From assembly GCA_002070205.1 (NCBI GenBank), contig MWCU01000038.1:1-40463 (forward strand): 40,463 nt of DNA, read 5' to 3'. The notes under the pieces are model-generated. The model ran no database searches and was not told where the DNA came from. It saw nothing but the letters and a program-made list of their open reading frames with translations. The DNA comes from Firmicutes bacterium ADurb.Bin182. Lineage in GTDB: Bacteria > Bacillota > Clostridia > Christensenellales > CAG-138. A program made the translations under genes and the position numbers. This document shows positions 33,357-40,463 of the stretch, piece after piece. Each line of letters begins with the position of its first letter. The stretch's first letter is position 1.

Positions 33357-34067
33357 TTAATTAAACCAATTCCACAGGTGCCACGGCTCCAAAGTGCCCG
33401 ACAAGACTATGAGCAAAATTAGCGCGGCGGCTGAAAAAACGATGAACAGGATAAGCGCAAGCAGGGTAAGGTTTCTCATCCTTCTGCGGGTTTTAGCGGA
33501 GTATTGCGGGTGATGAGGAGCCGGCAGATACGGAACGCCGCCGCCCGCCGCTCCTTTATGCCAGTGTTTGTACGCTTTAAAAAGCTGAGCGAAAAGCGAA
33601 TAGCAGTAGACCATGCCGAGCGCAGACAAAACGGCAAGCGAAAGCACGGCCGCTCCCAGTAAAAGGCTTGCAGGATAAGGCATGTAAGGTATCAATCCCG
33701 CAATGTTCAAATTGCCGGCCAAAAGGACTCCCAGAACAGAGCACGCTGCGGACAGTGCCGCGACGGCGAATACCCACGAAAAAAGAACGATAAATAACGG
33801 AACAACAAAAAGGTCAAGGAAAATCAGCCCCGTCAAAACGAAAACATTCTTTGCTTTGCCTTTTGAGGCTTTTTCTCCGATTGTTGCGTATTGCTCGGCG
33901 ATTTCGCGCGGTCCCGCGAGCTTTGCGCAAGTCTCTTCCTCCGTATACCCGTCCGCGAGCCTCATTGCAAAGTGCTCCTCGTATTCCTCCAGTATATCTT
34001 TTTGATCGCAAACGTGATGAGCCTTGAGTTCTTTTTCAAGCTCTGAAAGATAGTCGTGTTTATTCAT
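33357..34067 (-). CDS. HAAS/DUF1700 membrane protein
   Basis: 236 residues from ATG 34067. The N-terminal HAAS domain (about 1-60; HDYLSELEKELKAH and EEYEEHFAMRLADGYTEEE) is followed by four to five membrane helices (about 75-95, 98-120, 130-160 and 205-230) and a proline-rich loop. HAAS proteins are paired with PadR regulators and are thought to act as sensors or membrane partners. AAGGAGG is six bases from ATG 34067, so the ATG at 34073 is rejected. Its start overlaps the padR stop by eight bases. Confidence 0.85.
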   Translation of the reverse strand: MNKHDYLSELEKELKAHHVCDQKDILEEYEEHFAMRLADGYTEEETCAKLAGPREIAEQYATIGEKASKGKAKNVFVLTGLIFLDLFVVPLFIVLFSWVFAVAALSAACSVLGVLLAGNLNIAGLIPYMPYPASLLLGAAVLSLAVLSALGMVYCYSLFAQLFKAYKHWHKGAAGGGVPYLPAPHHPQYSAKTRRRMRNLTLLALILFIVFSAAALILLIVLSGTLEPWHLWNWFN

Positions 34068-34380
34068 TTTCATCCTCCTTCAATATGTCGCTAACCGTTT
34101 TGGAAAATTCAAGCCATTCCTCTTTTGCGGCTTTATACTCTTTTTTCCCGAGGCCTGTCAGGGAATAATATTTCCGGGGCGGCCCGCCGCTTTCTTCCGA
34201 AAGATAAGTCGTCACAAGGCCGTCGCTCTTAAGCTTTCTGAGTATCGGATACACCGTTCCGTCCGAGATGTCTATGCGCTTTGACAGATACTCAGAAACA
34301 TCGTATCCGTAGCAGTCCCTTCGATTAAGCAGGGACAATACGCAAAGTTCGAGCACGCCTTTTTTGTATTGAATGTTCAC
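34060..34380 (-). CDS. PadR family transcriptional regulator
   Basis: 106 residues from GTG 34380, a winged-helix repressor of the PadR type: NIQYKKGVLELCVLSLLNRRDCYGYDVSEYL, SDGTVYPILRKLKSDGLVTTYL and GGPPRKYYSLTGLGKKEY are family-typical. Ligand unknown, often a phenolic or drug-like molecule. GTG is chosen because GGAGG lies six bases upstream, whereas it would touch the ATG at 34386. It is the first gene of padR-HAAS-SDR-SDR and has a dyad operator over its promoter. Confidence 0.92.
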   Translation of the reverse strand: MNIQYKKGVLELCVLSLLNRRDCYGYDVSEYLSKRIDISDGTVYPILRKLKSDGLVTTYLSEESGGPPRKYYSLTGLGKKEYKAAKEEWLEFSKTVSDILKEDENE

Positions 34381-34422
34381 CGGCATCCTCCATTCGGTAT
34401 ATTGTTCTGTACAATATAAAAT

Positions 34423-34461
34423 GTACTACTATACCTTATATAGTAGTACGGTGATTGTCAA
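34423..34461 (-). promoter_or_regulatory. padR promoter with 27-bp dyad operator
   Basis: Perfect inverted repeat GTACTACTATA (34423-34433), 5-nt spacer, TATAGTAGTAC (34439-34449). On the minus strand the -35 TTGACA (34456-34461) lies just outside the dyad and a TATAAG (34435-34440, 15 bp spacing) lies within it, so a bound protein would block the promoter. PadR itself is the natural candidate. A second half-site-like TGTACAATAT lies nearby. Confidence 0.75.
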
Positions 34462-34564
34462 GTTCTTTTTTATCGGTCAGCGGCGGATTTTTCATTTTAT
34501 TTAACACATTGCGAGCGAATGTACATAAGGCAACAAAACAGCCGATACTGTTCGTTGCAAACCC

Positions 34565-34592
34565 TTGCGCCCAAGGCTATTCTTGATATATA
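34565..34592 (+). promoter_or_regulatory. Candidate promoter of the extended SDR gene
   Basis: TTGCGC (34565-34570), 16 bp, TATATA (34587-34592), about 38 bp upstream of the gene. It lies in the intergenic region shared with the PadR dyad. Confidence 0.4.
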
Positions 34593-34630
34593 GGAACGGC
34601 CGAATCCATTCTTTATAAGGGGTGCGCTGA

Positions 34631-35635
34631 ATGAACGAACTTTATTTGGTGACCGGTGCTGCGGGGCACCTCGGAAGCGCGGTGACAAGAAGGCTTCTCG
34701 AGCTTAAAAAGAACGTGCGCGCTTTGGTTCTGCCCGGTGAGAAATTACTGACACAAGGGAATATAGAAGTTTTCTGCGGGGACGTACGCGACAAGGATTC
34801 TCTCGTTCCGTTTTTTACAGACAACGGCGGCAGAGACCTTTTAGTCATCCATTGCGCGGGCATAGTTACTATAGAGTCGCGGTACAGGCAGCAGGTATAC
34901 GACGTAAACGTCGGCGGCACAAAAAATATCGCGGAGCTGTGTGAACGCTTTAAAGCCAAGAAACTCGTATATGTAAGCTCCGTTCACGCGATCCCGGAAA
35001 AGCCTAAAGGCGAAACGATAACCGAGGTCACTCTTTTTGATCCCGATAAAGCAGTCGGTCAATACGCCAAAACAAAATCCGAAGCGACGTCTATAGTGCT
35101 TGAAGCCGCCTGCAAAGGTCTTGACGCGAGCGTCGTTCACCCTTCTGGAATTATTGGTCCTTTCGAGACGGGGAGAGGGCATATGACCGCTTTAATTATC
35201 GACTATTGCAAGAGACGCCTTATCTCAGCCATAAGCGGCGGCTATGATTTTGTCGACGTTCGAGACGTTGCGGACGGCATCATATCCTGCTGCGAAAAGG
35301 GAAGGAAGGGCGAATGCTATATTCTTTCGGGACGCTACGCGACCGTTAAAGAGCTTCTTTATATGCTGCACGAGATCACGGGCAAAAAGGAGATAAAAAG
35401 CTATCTGCCGCTTTGGTTTGTCAAGCTGACTGCGCCGCTCGCTGAGCTCTATTATAAGATCCTTCGACGGCCGCCGCTGTATACGGCGTATTCTGTATAC
35501 ACCGTCGGCTCGAACTCTTTATTTTCACACGAAAAAGCGTCAAAAGAGCTCGGATATAAAACTAGGGACATGAAACAAACGTTAGCTGATACGGTGAAAT
35601 ACCTTTGCGACAATAAAAAAATCTGCCTTAACTGA
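34631..35635 (+). CDS. Extended SDR / NAD-dependent epimerase family protein
   Basis: 334 residues. Rossmann motif TGAAGHLGSAV (8-18), Ser in VYVSSVHAIPEK and YxxxK in YAKTKSEAT. VVHPSGIIGPFE and DFVDVRDVADGI are typical of dihydroflavonol reductase or hopanoid HpnA-like enzymes that reduce a ketone or aldehyde. The substrate is unknown. ATG with AAGGGGTG upstream. It is divergent from the padR operon and shares its intergenic region; it may answer to the same signal. Confidence 0.88.
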   Translation: MNELYLVTGAAGHLGSAVTRRLLELKKNVRALVLPGEKLLTQGNIEVFCGDVRDKDSLVPFFTDNGGRDLLVIHCAGIVTIESRYRQQVYDVNVGGTKNIAELCERFKAKKLVYVSSVHAIPEKPKGETITEVTLFDPDKAVGQYAKTKSEATSIVLEAACKGLDASVVHPSGIIGPFETGRGHMTALIIDYCKRRLISAISGGYDFVDVRDVADGIISCCEKGRKGECYILSGRYATVKELLYMLHEITGKKEIKSYLPLWFVKLTAPLAELYYKILRRPPLYTAYSVYTVGSNSLFSHEKASKELGYKTRDMKQTLADTVKYLCDNKKICLN

Positions 35636-35637
35636 AG

Positions 35638-35672
35638 AAAGCGGTCCGAGATCAATGCGATCCCGGGCCGCT
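35638..35672 (+). terminator. Hairpin after the extended SDR gene
   Basis: AAGCGGTCCGAGATC pairs with GATCCCGGGCCGCTT around AATGC with one mismatch and one wobble. A long stem, but no clear T-run follows, so termination is only likely. It lies between convergent genes. Confidence 0.45.
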
Positions 35673-35704
35673 TGCACATAAGGTTCCGGCTTGAAACCGG
35701 CTTA

Positions 35705-37093
35705 TTAAATCATTTCTATAAGCTTTGCAAGGCTGTCTTTTGCGTCGCCGAGCATAAATGTCACGCCTGTTTTTTTACTGTAAAGCGGATTGTCGACTCC
35801 CGCATAGCCGGGCTTGAGGTCGTAATTGCATATTATCGCGTGCTTCGCCAGATCCGCGTTGAGTACCGGCATGCCGTATATCGGGGTGTCCTTTCTGTAA
35901 CGGGCGGCCGAGTTTACAACGTCATTAGCGCCTATGATAATGGCAAGATCGCAATCCTTGAATTCATCGTTTATGCTTTCGAGCTCGTAAAGCTTATCGT
36001 AAGGAATATCCGCCTCGCACAAAAGCACGTTCATATGCCCCGGCATGCGGCCGGCGACCGGATGAATAGCAAACTTAACGGTCGCTCCGTTTTCCTCAAG
36101 TTTGTCGGAAAGCTGCCGTACAAGCATCTGAGCCTGAGACAGCGCCATTCCGTACCCGGGTATTATGATTATATTTTTTGCCTGCCTCAGCACATCCCGT
36201 ACATCTGTTTCTGCCGGAACTTCCTCATTGCTTTCCTCCGGCGTTTGCGAAACTGATTCCGGCTCTTCTTGCGCCGGACCGGAGCCTTTATGCCCGCCAA
36301 GCAGTATATCGGAAAGGCTTCTGTTCATCGCGCGGCACATTATCTGCGTGAGCAAAAGTCCGGACGCTCCCACGATGCCGCCTATCGTCACAAGCAGTAT
36401 ATCGCTTACGGCAAGGCCGGCTATGGCCCCCGCGACTCCGCTGAAGGAATTCAGAAGCGAAATCGTAATGGGCATATCAGCGCCTCCGACGCGAATCGAG
36501 AATATGACTCCGAACGCCGCGCTCACAAGGGAGCAGACGATCACCAAAGCAATCGTATCGATTGCGCCGAATCCTATCGCGACTACCGACGCCAGCGAGA
36601 GTACAAGCAGCGTGTTCGATATAACGCTGTGTCCTTTAAGCACTATCTGCTTTCCGTCAATGATTCGGGCAAGCTTTCCGGCCGCCACAAGGCTTCCCGT
36701 CAGAGTAACAAGGCCGACCGCCATCGCAAGTCCCGATGTGATGAGGGAAAACACGCTCAAAGCGCTTCCGTTCACAAGGGTCAGTATCGCAACAAACGCG
36801 GATGCAGCACCGCCGAATCCGTTATATACCGCGACAAGCTGAGGCATTTCGATCATTTTGACTTTATATATCCAAATCAGACTGATGACTGTGCCGGCGG
36901 CCATGGACGCCCACAAAAGCCAGACAGGGAGGATGTCGTATTTGATCATTGTTATGATTATCGCCCCGGCCATGCATACCGCGCTAAGGAAGTTGCCCGT
37001 GACGGCATACTTTACTTTGCTCATCAGAGCGATTCCCGACAAAACGCCTATTACAAAGACGGCTGAGATAATATAATAAGCGGTGTCACTCAT
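35705..37093 (-). CDS. pntB: NAD(P) transhydrogenase beta subunit
   Basis: Proton-translocating transhydrogenase, which exchanges reducing equivalents between NADH and NADP+. The 462-residue protein has about eight or nine membrane helices in the first 260 residues and a soluble NADP-binding domain III (about 285-462) with IIPGYGMALSQAQMLV, HPVAGRMPGHMNVLL and IIGANDVVNSAAR. It starts 8 bases before the end of pntA2, so translation is probably coupled. It is last in pntA1-pntA2-pntB. Confidence 0.95.
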   Translation of the reverse strand: MSDTAYYIISAVFVIGVLSGIALMSKVKYAVTGNFLSAVCMAGAIIITMIKYDILPVWLLWASMAAGTVISLIWIYKVKMIEMPQLVAVYNGFGGAASAFVAILTLVNGSALSVFSLITSGLAMAVGLVTLTGSLVAAGKLARIIDGKQIVLKGHSVISNTLLVLSLASVVAIGFGAIDTIALVIVCSLVSAAFGVIFSIRVGGADMPITISLLNSFSGVAGAIAGLAVSDILLVTIGGIVGASGLLLTQIMCRAMNRSLSDILLGGHKGSGPAQEEPESVSQTPEESNEEVPAETDVRDVLRQAKNIIIIPGYGMALSQAQMLVRQLSDKLEENGATVKFAIHPVAGRMPGHMNVLLCEADIPYDKLYELESINDEFKDCDLAIIIGANDVVNSAARYRKDTPIYGMPVLNADLAKHAIICNYDLKPGYAGVDNPLYSKKTGVTFMLGDAKDSLAKLIEMI

Positions 37094-37379
37094 TATCTCC
37101 GTCCTCCTTTGTCCTGAACATTTTCAGCATTCGGTGCGTGATGCCGAAACCTCCGACAACGTTTATCATCGCAAGCACTATGGCGATAACGCCGAGTATT
37201 TGGCTTTGCAGTTCAACGGCCTTAGCCGTCGCGACGAGCGTTCCCAATACCGTTACCCCCGAAAGCGCGTTCATGCCGGACATAAGCGGCGTATGCAAAA
37301 GGCTCGGGACGTTTTTTATGACCTTATACCCTACAAGCGTTGCCGCTATGAATAAACCTACCAGAATAACAGGATGCAT
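37086..37379 (-). CDS. NAD(P) transhydrogenase alpha 2 subunit (membrane)
   Basis: 97 residues, three membrane helices (about 5-18, 36-56 and 60-82), with LLHTPLMSGMNALSGVTVLG and IAIVLAMINVVGGFGITHRML segments that match the C-terminal membrane part of the alpha subunit. In many bacteria this part is a separate small polypeptide, as here. It is 19 bp downstream of pntA1. ATG with GGGAG upstream. Confidence 0.93.
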   Translation of the reverse strand: MHPVILVGLFIAATLVGYKVIKNVPSLLHTPLMSGMNALSGVTVLGTLVATAKAVELQSQILGVIAIVLAMINVVGGFGITHRMLKMFRTKEDGDNE

Positions 37380-37398
37380 CGTATATTTCTCCCGTCAG

Positions 37399-38559
37399 TT
37401 ATTTAATGCCCATTGCCTCTTTGGTTCCCTCGTGAACCAGCTTGCCGTCCACCGTTACCAGTATGGATTTTACAATCTGATCGTTCATATCGAGAACGAT
37501 TTTACCGTCCTTTGTGATATGCTTCATCAGATTATACATGTTGTTGGCGAACATCCAGGTTGAACTCGTCGGCAGCATTCCCGGGATATTCTTTATTCCG
37601 ACTATTGTCACGCCATGCTTTACGTCAATCTCGCCCGGTTTTGTCGATTCGCAGTTGCCGCCCTGATCGATTGAAATATCGACTATGACGGAGCCCGGGC
37701 GCATGGATTTGACCATTTCGTCGGTTATGATTACGGGAGCGATTTTCCCCGGCACCAGCGCGCTCAGGAACAAAATGTCCATATCGCCTATTACGCCTTT
37801 GAGCACATCGCGCTCATGATTCAGCCATTTTTCGGGTATCTGGTTCGCATAACCGCCGCTGCCTATAGCCACCTCGCGGGGCACTCCGAGATCGACTGTT
37901 TTCGCTCCGAGGCTCTTTGCCTGCTCCGAAGCGTCCGGCCGGATATCGGCCGCATATAAAACGGAACCGAGCCTTTTCGCGGTCGCGAGGGCCTGGAGTC
38001 CCGCTACGCCGACTCCTATTATCATTGTGTTTACAGGCTTTATCATACCCGCTGCGCAGAAAATCTGCGGCATGAATTTCGGAAGATGGTTTGCGGCTAT
38101 TACGATGCCTTCGTAGCCCGCGCAAGTGCTCATCGAAGTAAGCGCGTCCATGTTTTGCGCGCCGGAAATACGGGGAATGCCGTCCAATGTAAGCGACGTA
38201 ACTCCGTTTTCCGCAAGCTTTTGCACCATTTTGTGATTGACCGGGGACGCGGGATGGATGAACGTGATGATATACTGCCCCTTGTGCATCATATCCGCTT
38301 CGTGTTTGTTTTTGGCCTCGTTAAAAAGAGGTTCTTTTACCTTCAGTATCACGTCCGCGCGATCGAATATCTCGCTTGGATCGTCAACTATCTGAGCGCC
38401 GGCTTCTTTATACTGCGCATCAGTAAAAAACGCGCCCGAACCCGCACCTTTTTCCACAAGCACGAGCGAGCCCTCATCTGTAAACTTCTTTACCGTCTCG
38501 GGGATTGCCGATACTCTGCGCTCATTGTGCATAATCTCTTTAAGGACACCGATGATCAT
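37399..38559 (-). CDS. pntA: NAD(P) transhydrogenase alpha 1 subunit (NAD-binding)
   Basis: 386 residues from ATG 38559, chosen because GGAGG lies eight bases upstream; a longer in-frame reading from 38616 has none. The soluble domain I binds NAD(H): GVLKEIMHNERRVSAIPETV, LVEKGAGSGAFFTD, MIIGVGVAGLQALATAKRLG (the Rossmann loop) and GAKTVDLGVPREVA. It resembles alanine dehydrogenase, but the adjacent pntA2 and pntB make it PntA. It is preceded by an lrp-type gene, 160 bp upstream. Confidence 0.94.
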   Translation of the reverse strand: MIIGVLKEIMHNERRVSAIPETVKKFTDEGSLVLVEKGAGSGAFFTDAQYKEAGAQIVDDPSEIFDRADVILKVKEPLFNEAKNKHEADMMHKGQYIITFIHPASPVNHKMVQKLAENGVTSLTLDGIPRISGAQNMDALTSMSTCAGYEGIVIAANHLPKFMPQIFCAAGMIKPVNTMIIGVGVAGLQALATAKRLGSVLYAADIRPDASEQAKSLGAKTVDLGVPREVAIGSGGYANQIPEKWLNHERDVLKGVIGDMDILFLSALVPGKIAPVIITDEMVKSMRPGSVIVDISIDQGGNCESTKPGEIDVKHGVTIVGIKNIPGMLPTSSTWMFANNMYNLMKHITKDGKIVLDMNDQIVKSILVTVDGKLVHEGTKEAMGIK

Positions 38560-38719
38560 AATAAAATCCTCCATGATATTTATTTTATATCGCCGGCCGA
38601 ACCCGGCCGAAAACAAAACTCCGTGCTGCGTAAAAACGCAATGTTTTGAACCTTATTGCTTTTGGTCGTATTTTCCTCTTTGTGCGCCCGAATTAATCCG
38701 TATCCGCCGCACATTCTTT

Positions 38720-39166
38720 CTATTCGGGATTTACGGAATAATCGTTTTTTATTGTTTTCAGTACGATATTGGTGTATGTTTTCATAACGCCGATCTGACT
38801 TTTTATAGTGTTTAGCAGCTGCTCGAGGGATTCGGGATTTTTTGTGATGATTTTCAGCAAATAGTCATAATCTCCCGCTATATAATGGCATTCGAGAATG
38901 TCGTTCTGCTTCGCTACGAATTCCTGAAAATCATCATTGTGTATGGGCGAGCCCAAACTGATATGCATGAGCGCCGTCAGTTCCTTTTCAAACGCCTTCC
39001 CGTCGATTATTGCGGCGTACCGGCTGATGACGCCTTTCTTTTCCAGCTTTCTTACTCTCTCGGCAACCGCCGACGTCGAGAGATTGACGGCTTTTCCAAT
39101 CGCAAGATACGGTATCCTTGCGTCGGATTTTAATATTCTTAAAATCTTGATGTCAATGTCATCCAT
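38720..39166 (-). CDS. Lrp/AsnC family transcriptional regulator
   Basis: 148 residues: winged helix (about 1-60, DDIDIKILRILKSDARIPY, LSTSAVAERVRKLEKKGVISRY) and an AsnC ligand-binding domain (about 65-145, with ECHYIAGDYDYLLKIITKN). Typical of feast/famine regulators that sense amino acids. ATG with GGAG seven bases upstream. It lies directly upstream of pntA in the same direction, with a 160-bp gap that may hold the pnt promoter; whether it controls pnt is not shown. Confidence 0.9.
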   Translation of the reverse strand: MDDIDIKILRILKSDARIPYLAIGKAVNLSTSAVAERVRKLEKKGVISRYAAIIDGKAFEKELTALMHISLGSPIHNDDFQEFVAKQNDILECHYIAGDYDYLLKIITKNPESLEQLLNTIKSQIGVMKTYTNIVLKTIKNDYSVNPE

Positions 39167-39224
39167 ATTCGCTCTCCGCCTATCAGCATTTTATTTCAAA
39201 CCCGAATGTTTTACAATATATCCA

Positions 39225-39230
39225 ATTATA
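39225..39230 (-). promoter_or_regulatory. Likely -10 box upstream of the Lrp gene
   Basis: Minus-strand TATAAT about 60 bp upstream of the start, in an AT-rich stretch. The hexamer 17 bp further upstream (TTTCAA) is a poor -35. Confidence 0.4.
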
Positions 39231-39324
39231 ATAGGCATATTATTCTGTTGAAACTAAATTTTGCGAAAATATTTACGGTAAAATCATAAACCTCAGAATA
39301 TTTTAAGCTTCATGACGGGATGTA

Positions 39325-39358
39325 AAACAAAACGCCCTCATATCGATCGATATGAGGG
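39325..39358 (-). terminator. Terminator of the carbamoyltransferase gene
   Basis: A 24-bp perfect palindrome (39335-39358) with CCCTCATATC and GATATGAGGG arms around GATC, followed on the minus strand by CGTTTTGTTTT. It lies about 33 bp after the stop. Confidence 0.8.
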
Positions 39359-39391
39359 TGGAAAAGAGCTGCTTATCCGTGAAAACCACGA

Positions 39392-40463
39392 TCATTTGCC
39401 GTACCATCTCGGTTTTGCGTTTGCTTCAAGAGCTTTGAGAACGTCCTGCGGGTTTTTGACTTTCGCGAGGAATATCATTGCCGCAATTACGTAGGGTTTG
39501 AAGGAGGCCTGTTTGTAAAGGGGATCGCGGTAGCGATCGAATACGGACGCGGCGACCTCGCCCTCTTTGCAGCTAACGCCCGATATATCGGCGGGCAGGC
39601 AATGAAGATACAGCGCTTTGCCGCCTTTAGTAAGCTTCATCATATCCTCCGTGCACTCCCAGTCCTTATGCCGGGCATTCTCGGCAAGCAGCTCCTTTTC
39701 GAGCGCCTTTATGCCGTCAAAATCGCCTTTTCCGTAAAGGTCCGTGCGCTTTTCCATTGCTTTGAACGGAGCCCAGCTCTTGGGATACACGACATCCGCG
39801 CCGCTAAAAGCATCCCGCATGGAATTTGTGATTTCGAACCTGCCGCCGAAATCCCGCGAATTTGCCTTTGCAACCTCGACTACCTCATCCATGACCTCGT
39901 AACCCTCGGGGTACGCGAGAGTCACGTCCATGCCCATTCTTGTCATGAGGCCGATAACGCCCTGGGGAACCGACAAGGGTTTTCCGTATGAGGGAGAGTA
40001 TGCCCATGTCATAGCGATTTTTTTGCCTTTGAGGTTTTCGGAGCCGCCGAATTCATGAATAAGATGCATCATATCCGCCATGCACTGCGTGGGATGATCT
40101 ATGTCGCACTGAAGGTTCACAAGGGTCGGCTTCTGCTCGAGAATGCCGTTTTCATGACCCGTTTTAACGCTTTGGACGACTTCGCGCATATAGGCGTTGC
40201 CCTTGCCTATGTACATGTCGTCCCTTATCCCTATGACGTCCGCCATGAAGGAGATCATGTTTGCGGTTTCCCTGACGGTTTCGCCGTGCGCTACCTGGCT
40301 TTTGCCCTCGTCAAGGTCCTGCACCTCAAGGCCCAAAAGGTTGCATGCGGAGGCAAACGAAAAGCGGGTGCGGGTGGAATTGTCGCGAAAAAGGCTGACG
40401 CCGAGTCCGCTGTCAAATATCTTGCATGAGATATTGTTCTCGCGAAGGTGCCGTAGGGCGTCC
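39392..40463 (-). CDS. ygeW: YgeW-type putative carbamoyltransferase (5' end beyond window)
   Basis: The frame is open to the right edge, about 356 residues visible; E. coli YgeW has 396, so about 40 N-terminal residues are missing. The carbamoyl-phosphate motif STRTR appears in VSLFRDNSTRTRFSFASA near the edge, and a Gln-rich second motif NLQCDIDHPTQCMADMM follows. AYSPSYGKPLSVPQG and LHCLPADISGVSCKEGEV are typical of the knotted YgeW subgroup, not of ordinary ornithine carbamoyltransferase. The reaction in vivo is not established; in E. coli the gene lies in a cluster with ygeX and ygeY. Its 5' neighbours are outside the window. Confidence 0.88.
   Translation of the reverse strand, partial: DALRHLRENNISCKIFDSGLGVSLFRDNSTRTRFSFASACNLLGLEVQDLDEGKSQVAHGETVRETANMISFMADVIGIRDDMYIGKGNAYMREVVQSVKTGHENGILEQKPTLVNLQCDIDHPTQCMADMMHLIHEFGGSENLKGKKIAMTWAYSPSYGKPLSVPQGVIGLMTRMGMDVTLAYPEGYEVMDEVVEVAKANSRDFGGRFEITNSMRDAFSGADVVYPKSWAPFKAMEKRTDLYGKGDFDGIKALEKELLAENARHKDWECTEDMMKLTKGGKALYLHCLPADISGVSCKEGEVAASVFDRYRDPLYKQASFKPYVIAAMIFLAKVKNPQDVLKALEANAKPRWYGK

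Noticed and set aside
38594..38609. CGGCCG-AACC-CGGCCG hairpin before pntA as terminator of the Lrp gene
   Set aside because: No T-run follows on the minus strand, so a terminator is not supported.

Overview
The window looks like chromosomal DNA from an endospore-forming low-to-mid-GC Firmicute of the class Clostridia, probably an uncultured lineage. Evidence: spo0A, spoIID and a spoIIQ-like gene lie close together, there is a type III glutamine synthetase, and the dnaB/rplI/gdpP/DUF2232 and rpsR/ssb/rpsF clusters are those found near the replication origin of Bacillus and Clostridium. Strong Shine-Dalgarno sites (GGAGG) and several GTG and TTG starts fit this. No phage, plasmid, CRISPR or transposase gene was found. 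The genus cannot be named from sequence alone.

Layout. 1-541: no gene; six 31-bp tandem repeats, a hairpin-rich intergenic repeat and two terminators. 542-5327 (minus): DUF2232 membrane protein, gdpP, rplI and dnaB, transcribed as one operon from a good promoter at 5511-5539. 5328-5890: no gene; a second copy of the hairpin-rich repeat between two exact 32-bp copies of a terminator. 5891-6903 (minus): rpsF-ssb-rpsR. 7059-7910 (minus): orphan anchored solute-binding protein, divergent from mscS-DUF951-lepB-lepB (7989-10237, plus). 10240-12856 (minus): murG and a HEAT-methyltransferase fusion. 13061-15169: glnN.

15170-20662 is bracketed by two related repeat elements with GTGGTTAGTG-type arms. 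Between them lie a DUF815 ATPase, a DUF4358 lipoprotein and a three-gene set (D-cysteine desulfhydrase family, dipeptide epimerase, M55 D-aminopeptidase) that reads as catabolism of D-amino-acid peptides such as cell-wall fragments. 20663-22894 (minus) is NfeD-FloA plus a small membrane-anchored protein. 22983-23705 (minus) is a membrane protein with a sigma-like N-terminus. 23905-28289 is a sporulation-flavoured region: spoIID, spoIIQ, an L,D-transpeptidase and spo0A, with a palindrome-rich 405-bp intergenic region carrying a perfect 0A box.

28384-34380 (minus) holds an M20 amidohydrolase, a DtxR/MntR-type regulator, a mobile-looking TTGTCATTC repeat, a GH1 glycosidase and a padR-HAAS-SDR-SDR operon. 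The last is divergent from an extended SDR gene at 34631; a near-perfect 27-bp dyad lies over the padR promoter. 35705-39166 (minus) holds the three-subunit transhydrogenase pntB-pntA2-pntA1 and an Lrp-type regulator. 39392-40463 is a YgeW-type carbamoyltransferase cut by the window end.

Most genes are conserved housekeeping or sporulation genes. The best candidates for something undescribed are the intergenic repeat families, the PadR-HAAS-SDR module with its dyad, the sigma-like membrane protein, and the HEAT-methyltransferase fusion.
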